This document shows positions 1-9,479 of a DNA stretch of 64,000 bases, one piece after another; position 1 is the first letter of the stretch; each line of letters opens with the position of its first letter. A model generated the notes under the pieces. It ran no database searches. It was not told where the DNA came from and saw nothing but the letters and a program-made list of their open reading frames with translations. The stretch lies in NCBI GenBank assembly GCA_025504975.1, contig JANUWI010000008.1:1178001-1242000 (forward strand), written 5' to 3'. The position numbers and the translations under genes were made by a program. Source of the stretch: Plenodomus lindquistii. Lineage: Eukaryota; Ascomycota; Dothideomycetes; Pleosporales; Leptosphaeriaceae.

Positions 1-940
1 CAGCAACCCAAGCGTCTCCCCAAACCTCCATCTCATCAGTCTCTCACGCCACTAGTACCTACAAATGTGTGCGCACATATACACGTGGCCGCATATTAGG
101 TCTCTCTCGTACGCTACGCGCTTTGGTGTCTGGTTTCCGCTACGTAACCGCCTGGCAAGGATGAGACGTCGAGTTTTGGGAGTGAGCGCGCGGGTGGGTG
201 AATGGGTTGGGTAGAGCTAGAGGTACTTCTTAGACTAGACTAGAATCAATTGAGATGGGGGGGGGGTGTATATAATTCATGCATGACTATAGCGTTATAT
301 ATCTGGAAAAATAGAAATAAAAATAAAAATAAAAAAATCTGGAACAAAGATGTGATTCTAGGCAGAAGGAGTGTCGCTTTTGACCTGTGTTGTGGGTTGA
401 GAAGGTAAGAGGTGGGATATTTATCTATCTACGGCTTGATACGTTTGGTGGGTGGGTGGGTGGGTGCGCATGAAGATGGTGGGGTGGAGTGTGGAGAGAT
501 GAAGTAAGAAGAATATTTAGGACAAGGGGGTAGACAAAGGGGCATGAGGAATGGTAGTGCGCTTGCTGGTGCATGCGTGGAAAGGTAATGTAATGTGATG
601 TGATGTGTTGGAATGAAAGTGTTGTAGGCCAACTACCAACTACCTATGGTATGGTATAACTTACGAGATGCTAAGCAGAAGATTATTTTATCCACGTACA
701 TATTCGTGCGTGGTAAAGTCTAACTAACAGATGAGATGAGGTTGATGTTGCTGTTATTATTTGCCATCTAGGTTCAAAGCAAGCCAGCAAGCAAGCCATG
801 TATCCATCACATGAGCAGCCAGCATTCGCCATTCGTCAACTGTACGTGTCACACCCACGCGACAAGCAGTTGTGAAATCGCCTCCCCCCTCCAGCTCATC
901 CATGCAGCAAGCCACGACGACAAATCCGAACTCTTGCGGT
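1..940. other. Intergenic region, no gene seen
   Basis: I see no convincing coding region here. The stretch contains a run of ten G near 257-266, an A-rich AAATA-repeat patch near 310-336 and a G-quadruplex-type tract at 450-464. The few short open frames lack conserved features and look like chance. Confidence 0.6.
450..464 (+). repeat. G3T tandem tract, potential G-quadruplex
   Basis: Four GGG runs are separated by single T residues, a sequence pattern known to fold into very stable parallel G-quadruplexes. It is intergenic, about 480 bp upstream of the TATA box of the small gene at 1100. Any regulatory role is inference. Confidence 0.6.
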
Positions 941-941
941 G

Positions 942-949
942 TATATAAA
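942..949 (+). promoter_or_regulatory. TATA box of the 90-residue protein gene
   Basis: TATATAAA lies 151 nt upstream of the ATG at 1100 and is followed by a C/T-rich and then CACAA-rich leader, a typical fungal core promoter arrangement. It supports the small downstream reading frame as a real and probably well-expressed gene. Confidence 0.6.
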
Positions 950-1099
950 CCCCCATCTTTCCATCTCCCCTTTACCAACTTCTTTCCTCTTACCCCACAT
1001 TCCATATTCCTTGCATATCCCACGATCCACACTCACAATCACAATCACAACCACCATACATACCAGTCAGTTCCAGAGCAAACACAAAACACAACCAAC

Positions 1100-1372
1100 A
1101 TGCCACAATACCAGTACTGCTCCTGCGGTAACCCCCGCAGACTACTCTCCGGCAGCGCATTCGCATGCAACATATGCGGCCTCACGAGGAACCAGTATGC
1201 AGATGCCTACACGAGGCAGCTTGAGCAAGTACAGAGGGAAAAGGAGAGCTTGGAGAGAAGGGAAAGGGAATTGCAGGCGAGGCAGAGACAGTTGGGGGGT
1301 GCGGGGAGAGCGCCAGCGGTGCCGTTGCCACGGTGGAGTTATTGGGATTATGATTCGGGTGATGAGTATTGA
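1100..1372 (+). CDS. Small Cys-pair (zinc-ribbon-like) protein with coiled coil
   Basis: This encodes 90 residues in one exon. I chose the ATG at 1100 because it follows a TATA box at 942 and a CAACC-type leader; the frame is open further upstream, but only with non-ATG starts. Near the N-terminus are two cysteine pairs, CSCG and CNICG, about 20 residues apart, a spacing that could bind one zinc ion. Residues about 40-65 are Glu/Arg/Gln-rich and heptad-like, suggesting a short coiled coil. The C-terminus is acidic and aromatic (WSYWDYDSGDEY). There is no signal peptide. I do not recognise a named family; the protein is probably nuclear or cytosolic. The start and its status as a gene are inferred from promoter context and composition. 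Confidence 0.55.
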   Translation: MPQYQYCSCGNPRRLLSGSAFACNICGLTRNQYADAYTRQLEQVQREKESLERRERELQARQRQLGGAGRAPAVPLPRWSYWDYDSGDEY

Positions 1373-1908
1373 GTGTTGAGTGGGGAGGTGGGTTGGGCTG
1401 GGATGGGGTGAAGGAGAGGAGTAGGAAAGAGATAGTCTGGTCAAGGGGGGAATGAGATGTATTTTGTTCGAGCTTGGAGATGGGCATAGCTGAGATTATT
1501 GTTAAAACTCTTCCCATGATTTACTTACCAAGTGTGTTTCAAAGTGATGAAGAATGATGAGAACCGGCACAAAAAAAAGACAGGTCAGTTAGCTGAAGAT
1601 GTAAGAAACCTACTGGTCAGCAACATCACGACCAAACATCACAAACAGACAACAACCAAGCAAAGAGTTGATCACACAATGGTTATACGGAACATCACCC
1701 AAGTGAAGCCTCCATTGTACATGTGATCGTAGACCCGCTCGTTTCGAGACCCGGTCATGCTCCATTGATAGGCCGCAAGTTCAGTGCTTGCTGTTTTGTA
1801 GATACACCCAGGACTCCGTAGGACCAGACCCTCCGAGACCGAGATGCTGAATATCGTGCAAAATCTTGAATCGTTCCCATTTTCCTTCACACCTAGTCGA
1901 CGACACGC
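1373..1908. other. Intergenic region between converging genes
   Basis: This is the shared 3' region of the small plus-strand gene and of the minus-strand L11 gene. I see no convincing gene; the short open frames have no recognisable content. Confidence 0.55.
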
Positions 1909-2552
1909 TTATCGGACAATGCCCTCGAATCGGTTCTTGTACCACTTGATGGTCTCGTTCTGGTTGACGCGGTGGGAGGCGCCAATCTTGCTCTGGCACC
2001 GCCTGCGCTTGGCGACGCGCTCACCGGGGCGGGTCATGCAGACGTAGAAGTCCATACCGTAGATACTGTGTCACGTCAGTGTGTGCGCCTCGCCTTCTCT
2101 CTACAGTGATTCCACATACCCAATGCTAGGGTCGTACTTGATGCCCAAATCGATGTGCTCGGAGATACCGAAACCAAAGTTGCCAGACTCGGAGAAGTTG
2201 CGCTTGCGGAGCTCGTACTCCTTGACCTTGAGGCCGCGCTCGAGAATCTCCTCAGCCTTGGGGCCGCGGACAGTGACGTGGACGGCAATCTTCTCGTTCC
2301 TTCGGATGCCGAAAGTGCGGACAGTGTAGCGGGCCTTGGAGTAGACGGGCGTCTGACCGGAGAGCTGCTCGAGCACCTTTGCGGCACGGGTGAGACGATC
2401 ACCAGACTCGCCGACGGAGATGTTGAGGACGAGCTTCTGGATGCGGAGATCCCGCATGGGGTTGGAGGCCTTGGAGTCGGACTGCCATTGCTGTTAGTTG
2501 TTTGTTCCATTGCTGCTGAGCGTTCGAGACGGCGGTGGGCGGTGCGTACCAT
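1909..2552 (-). CDS. RPL11: 60S ribosomal protein L11 (uL5)
   Basis: Exons on the minus strand are 2552-2550, 2481-2120 and 2065-1909, giving 173 residues, the normal length. The first exon is only the ATG; the intron begins directly after it (GTACGC) and coding resumes with SDSKASNPMRDL. The protein carries the uL5 signatures NISVGESGDRLTRA, TVRTFGIRRNEKI and LGIKYDPSIGIYGMDF, and ends in RFEGIVR. L11 sits at the top of the large-subunit central protuberance, contacts 5S rRNA, and is needed for 5S RNP incorporation. Start-proximal introns are common in fungal ribosomal protein genes and may serve regulation. Identification is certain. Confidence 0.97.
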
Positions 2553-2840
2553 GGTGGTTGACTGTGCGGGTTAGTTGGGCGTGGGTGGCTGTCGAGTTGT
2601 CGCTGCAGTTGAAGTTGGTGGATTTTCAGGTTGTTTAGCGAGACCGTGGGAATGCCAAGACCGAGAGATGGTGGTCCGTGCGTCGAAAGCTTCGCGAACT
2701 TCAACACCAAAGCAAAGGTATGCAGCAGCACGCCGACACACACCCCCCCACGGCCAACTTTTGCGGGGTTCCTTTTCAAGTCGTCCAAAACACCCAGTCT
2801 TTGAAACCACAAGTCGTCCTCGGACGCGCAACACCAAACC

Positions 2841-3712
2841 ATGTCTGGCGCCGCAAACAGACAGGGCAAGATGGTAAGTGGTTATGCCTGGGAGCTCATG
2901 TCCTTGACCTGAGAGAAGACGCGCACAGAAACTGACTGACGCTCGTTGAATAGCAAAATCTAGTAAGCCCTCCACCAACCGCTCACAGCCGCATTGTACT
3001 CATAGCATCTAGATCAACTACCGTATGAAAGTCACCCTTCAAGACGGTAGACAGATGGTTGGGCAGATGCTCGCCTTCGACAAGGTTAGTGTCGCGTAAG
3101 CTTTGCATGGGTACTGTACTGATTATGCGATTGCAGCACATGAACCTCGTCCTCGCCGACACTGAGGAGTTCCGCCGTACACGGAGAAGAGGCAAGGCCG
3201 CACCAGGCGCAGCACAGCAAGTCACCGAGACCGAGGAGCGACGCGCACTTGGACTTGCCATCATTCGTGGCGCACACGTCATTTCCCTTTCCGTTGATGG
3301 ACCGCCTCCAGCAGACCCCGCTGCGCGATTGGGAGCGACTACAGGAGCCCCTACTACGGGCGCAACATTGGCTGCTGGACCCGGTGTCGCACGACCGGCT
3401 GGCCGTGGTCTGCCCGTCGGCTTGACTGGACCTGCTGCTGGTGTCGGCGGCCCCGGCCCTGGCTTTGGAGGTGGCTTCCCTGGCGCCCCAGGAGGCTTCG
3501 GTGGTCCTCCTGGATTCCCTGGACGCGGTGGCCCGCCTGGTGGTCCTCGTACGTTCACCTCCTCCATGTTGCACAATGAAGACATTGCTAACTTGTGGGC
3601 AGCTGGTTTCCCTCCTGGTGGTCCCCCCGGATTCGGTGGTCCTCCCGGTTTCGCTGGTGGCCCACCAGGCTTCCCAGGTCGTGGCGGACCTCCTGGTTTC
3701 GGTGGTAGATAA
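2841..3712 (+). CDS. SMB1: Small nuclear ribonucleoprotein-associated protein B (SmB)
   Basis: Five exons, 2841-2873, 2954-2962, 3013-3084, 3137-3548 and 3603-3712, give 211 residues. The Sm fold spans about residues 11-85: Sm1 has YRMKVTLQDGRQMVGQMLAFDKHMNLVL and Sm2 has IIRGAHVISLSV. The C-terminal half is Pro/Gly-rich with repeated PPGFPGRGGPPG-like units, the proline-rich tail typical of SmB. SmB is one of seven proteins in the ring around U1, U2, U4 and U5 snRNAs in the spliceosome. Exon 2 is a 9-nt microexon encoding only Gln-Asn-Leu, flanked by good GT-AG sites. The last intron lies inside the repeat and could be retained in frame, adding 18 residues. The L11 gene is divergent, 288 bp away. 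Confidence 0.95.
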
Positions 3713-4298
3713 GAAAGGACTGCATATCAACTATACAAATCTATAAGTGATCTCGACAACAACGGAGTCCAGCCGCAACAAGGCAGTCGGATAAGAGTAG
3801 GAGTAGCGCATTGCGAAATCACGTACGGGCGGGAAATTTGTCAACATCGGTCTTCGAGGCAACGGTGCAATCACCTGCCAATGTCGAGCCATAGACAAGA
3901 AGCTTCATTGGGAGAAGCGCGTATGATACCAGACTTTCAAAAGCGTTTCGGGCCCTTTTGGACGGCCATGGAATAGGTCAACATTTGAATGGCCACAATG
4001 ACAACTCTTGAAGAACCTGACATATCTCACGGACTGTGTGCATGTAAACCTGTGATTCTTCGATCTTCATTCCTTCAACTTGTTCGCCTTCTCACCAATC
4101 GCGCCAATCGCATTTCGCCTATATGCTCGTGCACGTGACTAGTTTCCCGTTCTCGCAGCTGCGGTTCCCTACTCTGACAAAAAGCTTGGCAACCGACCTC
4201 CGCTTCCTCAACCACCAGCCGCAGTCCGCACAGCCCCACGACTTCACGGCCTCTCACCCTCGACAACACCCGGACAATCTACCCACAGCTCCGCAAAC
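3713..4298. other. Intergenic region SMB1-MPC1
   Basis: This holds the 3' end of the SmB transcript and the MPC1 promoter and leader. I see no other gene. Confidence 0.5.
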
Positions 4299-4981
4299 AT
4301 GGCCGCCGCGATCAAAGCCCTCAATGCGAAGATTCGCTCAAACAAGTACACGGATTACTTTTGCTCGACCCGTACGTTTTTACCCGGTTTTCCGCGCGCG
4401 CGCAAGTACAGAGGAAGAGACGGGCGACACATGGAGCTCTGTGGATGGTCAGAGGAAGCATGAGCAAAGTTTAAAAAGGAATATAGGCTGACGTGTTTGT
4501 GTTTTTCATGGTGTAGATTTCTGGGGCCCGGCGAGTAACTTTGGTATTCCGATTGCGGCGATTGCGGATATGAGTAAGGATCCTGAGATGTATGTTTACC
4601 CTCCTCTCTTTCTCCCCTCCCCAAACTCCCCTTCCCCTTCCCCTTTGCGTTCCCCCATACTCGTTACACCCACACATACTCACATATCCACTTCACAGCA
4701 TCTCGGGCCGCATGACCGGCGCCCTAACCCTCTACTCTGGCACCTTCATGCGCTACGCCCTCGCCGTCACACCCGCGAATTACCTGCTGTTTGGCTGCCA
4801 CGCCATCAACTTTAGCTCGCAGCTCGTGCAAGGGTACCGATACCTGAATTATTGGAACTTTGGCGGTAGGGAAGCGAGTCTCGAGGGGAAGTTGAAGAGT
4901 GAGGCGGAGATGGTGGGGGATAAGGCGAGGGATGTTGCGGGGAAGGTGGAGGATAAGGTTAGGGGGGCTGTTGGGAAATAA
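4299..4981 (+). CDS. MPC1: Mitochondrial pyruvate carrier subunit 1
   Basis: Exons 4299-4371, 4517-4589 and 4699-4981 give 142 residues. Family hallmarks are STHFWGPASNFGIPIAAIAD, DPEIISGRMTGALTLYS, FMRYALAVTPANYLLFGCH and NFSSQLVQGYRYLNYW. MPC1 pairs with MPC2/3 in the inner mitochondrial membrane to import pyruvate. After the membrane core the protein carries a charged tail of about 35 residues (EGKLKSEAEMVGDKARDVAGK...) with Ala/Lys/Asp/Glu periodicity, resembling amphipathic LEA-type helices. Both introns have standard donors; exon joins restore the conserved HFWGP and DPEIISG motifs, so the structure is firm. Confidence 0.95.
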
Positions 4982-5239
4982 GAAGTTTGTGGAAGGTGGA
5001 GATGAGGAGAGGGGGGTGGGTATATATGCGTGTGGGTGATGAGGTGGCCATGCAGACATGTGAAGCAAGCGTAGCTGCATGAACAAAATGCTACCTACAG
5101 TGGACTTGCATCTTAGGTCATGTCCTGAAGAGTCACTGTGTTCAAATGCAAGTTCATATTCAAGTACAAACACGTGCTGTGAACATGTTCTCATGGATAT
5201 TCAAAGTTTATACAATACATTCCCTTCCTTCCCTCCGAA

Positions 5240-5243
<4 letters not shown>

Positions 5244-5290
<47 letters not shown>
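5244..5290 (+). repeat. Compound dinucleotide microsatellite (AC)n(TA)n
   Basis: A run of about thirteen AC units is followed directly by about ten TA units, between the 3' ends of the converging MPC1 and PEX1 genes. It is likely length-variable between strains. Confidence 0.9.
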
Positions 5291-5291
<1 letters not shown>

Positions 5292-5347
5292 CCCCCCACA
5301 TACAAGCCCCTCACATCACCACACTGCATCTCCGTCACCATCACCAT

Positions 5348-8300
5348 CTACATCAAACTACTCCTCCCCCCAATCTCCGTCCCCCCCTGCCCATTCGGCA
5401 AATCCCCATCCCGTCCATCCACAAACTCCCTATAAATCCTCTCCAACCGCATGCGCTCCTGCGCACTAATACTACTTCTCCCCGTGGTCAAAGAACTCTC
5501 AATATGCTTCCATTGAATCTGGGGATCTTTTCTTTCTTGATCCACATTATCGGCGTCTTTGGCGTTACTGGTAGCATTGCCGTTAGTCGTTGTATTCTGG
5601 ATACTTGAATCCGAAGAACCGGGTCGTTGGAGCTGCTTTTGTTTCCGTCGTAATGCTTGTAAAGCTGCAATTTTCTGCGCAATCATTGCGCGCTCCGTCA
5701 ACTGTGCGCTGGCAAGGTGTGCGGAAGTCGAACTCGATATGGGTGCTGCGGTGGGATCATCGCCGTATTTGAAGTGTGTGAATTCTGGGATTCCCTTTTC
5801 TCCCCTTTTCCCAGTGTTCGCACCGCCCTTTCCTCCTCCGCCAATCTTTGTGGGATCCCCACCTTCACTATCCCCAAGGACGTCGTGGATAGCTTCCAAC
5901 TGCGCATTGTACACTACAGCCTGCAGATCCGCACCGCTGTATCCCTCCGTGCGTTGCGCGATTTCGCGCAGGTTTTCGCCAGACGAGTCAGACGTCAAGA
6001 GACTAGGCGCGAGATGCAGTTTGCGAGTTACAGCTTTGAGGATATCAATGCGTTCTTCCACATCGGGCATATCGCATAGCAGACTCTTGTCCAAGCGCCC
6101 TGGTCGCAGAAGCGCAGGATCAATCAAGTCTGGGCGCGAAGTAGCAGCGAGTACGTAGACGCCGGATAGACCTTCTGCACCGTCCATTTGCGTGAGCAGT
6201 TGGTTGACCACGCGATCCGTCACGCCTGTCGAGTCGTGACCACGCTTGGGCGCAATGGAATCGAATTCGTCGAAGAAGAGGACGCAGGGTCGGGCTGCTT
6301 CTGCACGCTCAAACAGGTCGCGCACGGATTTTTCGGAGGCACCAATGTATTTGTTGAGGATTTCGGGGCCTTTGACGGATATGAAGTTTAGACCGCATTC
6401 TCCTGCTACGGCGGAGGCGAGCAGTGTCTTGCCGCAACCGGGGTAGCCGTATAGCAGTAGACCTGATCGTAGGCGGAGCGGACATTGCGCGAAGATGGGA
6501 GCGTAGGTTGTGGGGTATTGTAGTGTCTCGAGGAGGATTTGGCGCGTGGTGTGGAGACCACCTATTGAATCCCACTTTGTAGTTGAGGATTGGAGGGTCA
6601 CGTTCCGGAGAGAGGCAGGTGTAAAGCCAGAGAGTGCTTGTGTGTAGTCTTCTCGTGTGAGGGTGACAGTATTTGACAAGTCATTGACAGAGCGAATGAG
6701 GGCTTCATTGCGGGCGCGGGAGGTGAGGAGAACGAGATCCCCAGGCATGTAACCGTCGGTTTGGCCGGCGAGGTCGAGAAAGTCGATTGCAGAATCGATT
6801 ACGAAGCCCCATTCTCCGTTGTCGGTGTCCTGGTGTATGCTTCCGGCACTGGGCTGGCTGCGATGTGATGTACTTGGTCGGCTGGTGGATGGTGAGTCTG
6901 GGAATGCATGGCCGTTAGTCCGATGTTCTGATTGAGTCTTTGCGTCTTTTCGTGCCAACATCTCCAGCACCTTTCGTCTACCATCCTTGTTGGGCGCTTT
7001 CAAGCTGACGATCTCGCGAACGATGTGACCACCGACAATGACGTTGTTGAGAGACTCCTTGCCCTGCGCGGTGGCCAGCAGCACCACGCCAGAGTCCATT
7101 GAGCAGTACTGCCTGATGATGTTGATGAGGCACTCACTGACTTGGCGGCTGCGACCGTTGTCATTGCCCACTTGTAGCTCAGTCTCTACAGGGCAGAGCT
7201 TGTCTAGATCGTCGAGTATGACCACGGCGTTTCCACCTCCTCTGGCACCCCATGATGCAGACGCGAAGAGGCGGTTCAATGTCTCTTTGATGGTTGCGAC
7301 TCTTATCTCATCCGTTATCAGCTTTCGACATGGAAAATAGATGGTGTTGAAAAGGTATTCAGTTCGTAGTTGGTGGGCGAGGAGCTGAGCACAGTTCGAC
7401 TTTCCTGCTCCAAGTCCACCTGTAAGTAGCACAGAAGAGTTGTGCGTGAGATGTGATCGTAATTGCTCGATCAGGGGGTCGATTCCAACAAGATTTGCGG
7501 GTGTTTTTGGTAGAGGGTCGCCCTGTTGCCATCCTCTTGTCCAACTTGATGGTATCGCAATCTCCTGGCCAAGCTCGATTGCGGGTTTTCTTTCTGGATA
7601 AAGCACCCAGGACACCCCAGATCCTTGCTGTGGTGGATCGAATCGTACAATGCCACCTTGCCATCTGTTGGCAGCATCTATTGGCGGAGGTAGAACCATG
7701 CCGTCAGTGACCGGTCCATCCAAAAGACCATTCTTCTTCCCATACATGGTCTTGATTTTGACAATCGCATCCTCCTGTTCCTGTTTCGACTCACCGCCGA
7801 AGCGAAGGGAGGCATTGCTCAGGGAGGCTGATGTAGAGAATGGAACGATCTTGATGGTCTTCACCACAGGATCCCTGGACTCCTTCATTCCCTGTGGCTT
7901 CATTGCAGGTGGTTTCGCTGTCTGGCTGGGAGCACCCTCGATGCGAACAAGCCCACCCACAAATCCCTCGAAGCCTAAGACCTTGCAGAGATCAGATGAG
8001 AGCGCAACGTGACGACTGTCCGGCGCATCTTCCCAAGCTGCGATTTTGGCAACGACCCGAGTGGCTGGCTTCTCCTGATCCTGTTCTTTCGACATGTCGA
8101 CCGGTTCTTGTAGTCCTGCAGGCTTAATGATGGCCACGGAGACCCAATTCGCACCCCGCAGAGCCTTTGTGAGCAGTACGTCCTTGTCCACCCATACTTT
8201 GAGACCGTCGGCGTCTGCATCCTCCTCTTCGTCGAACCATTCTTTGGCCACGCCGCGGTCAACACCTCGAAGAAACACGGTGCCTTTGCTTGCATGATCT

Positions 8301-9130
8301 TCACGGCCACTGCGCCGCCTGACTGTGCTGGCTGTGCTCCTGCCACTTTTTCTCGAAGCACCACCAACGCTCCTGCTCTCTCGTGTAGAACTACGTTCTT
8401 TCTGGCGCGTCTTTGGCGCAACAATGACCTCGGCGTCGGGAGAGATCTTGACGAAGAGGGAGGTGACCGTGGGCGCAGGGGTAATGGAGGTGACGATGAT
8501 GTTTGCGGTCGTTGTAGGAGAGAGGTGGAGCGTTAGGGGGTGAGGCGTCTGGGCTTGAGGATTCGGGAGGGCGCGAATTTGTGAGAGGAAGTTGAGTTCG
8601 AGGAACTGCGCGTGTAGCTCGATCATCTCCCAATCGACAGGAGTCAATGGCTCGATGTTGATGGTGTGCGCCTGAGGGGGGTCCACGTGCAGTATGATGC
8701 CGACTTTCTGTCCCTCGTGCAGGCCAATCAAGCGCGCAAAGGTCGCATCGACTTCTACAGGTGGCAGATCTTGCTGACTTGCGTTTGGGTTGGCCCTCAT
8801 TCCATCCCGTGTGACGACAGGCGCCAGTCTCCGCTTACTCTGCATGCCCGTCCATCCCACGAAGACGGACCTTTGAGGGGCAGCGGTGCGCGCATCGGAA
8901 GCACCCGGCGGTGCAGGCTGGCGGTAGGTGAGCTCGACGACGACATTCTGCGCAACCTGGGGGAACTGTCAGCATCGACACTTGGAAGGGTTGGGGAAGA
9001 CGCGAACAGTATTGGCATTCACAAGCACTGAAACCAGTGAAGAGGGAAGATTGACAAGGCAATTCTTCAGCGAGGGCTGCAAGGCGACCTCAGCCTGGAC
9101 AACATTGCCCGCAGGCTTCTTCGGCGGCAT
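5348..9130 (-). CDS. PEX1: Peroxisomal biogenesis AAA ATPase PEX1
   Basis: Exons on the minus strand are 9130-9008 and 8956-5348, about 1,243 residues. The ATG at 9130 gives MPPKKPAGN and an N-terminal double-psi-barrel region; the intron (GTTCGC donor, TGCTGAC branch) joins VNANT to VAQNVVVEL, matching the family. Two AAA modules follow. D1 has a Walker A-like GGLGAGKS near residue 554 and VVILDDLDK. D2 has GYPGCGKT near 878, LFFDEFDSIAPKRG and the SRH region ATSRPDLIDPALLRPGRLD. PEX1 and PEX6 form the hexameric motor that pulls ubiquitinated PEX5 out of the peroxisomal membrane. A Ser/Thr-rich linker separates the modules. The gene is divergent from MCM7 across 349 bp. Confidence 0.95.
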
Positions 9131-9479
9131 GATGCTTGGTGGTGGAGAGTGAAGGGCAGTTGGTTGCGCCCAAGATGGCTGCGACTATTCACTACCAACG
9201 GCTGCTCGAGCTCTCCCCATCATGCCGAGGTCGTCGGCGCCGATGATCTCGCACAGGGCCCAAAGGCGGTGGCAGATGGGACGGGCGTGACAGCCAATGG
9301 CGCCGTGGCCCTGGAAACGCGGTCGACGCGCTGCAACATGGAAACGCGACCAGCCAGCCCCATGCCCCAAAATTGCGACTAGACACGACCGGCAGCACCC
9401 TCCACCCCCCACTACACTACGCCGCGCCCCGACGACAACATCCCGCGCTGTCATCACGAAACCGCATACCTGAGCAAGC
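9131..9479. promoter_or_regulatory. Divergent PEX1/MCM7 promoter region
   Basis: The 349 bp between the two start codons must hold both promoters. It is GC-rich and I see no TATA box, in keeping with housekeeping genes. No specific factor site is claimed. Confidence 0.5.
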
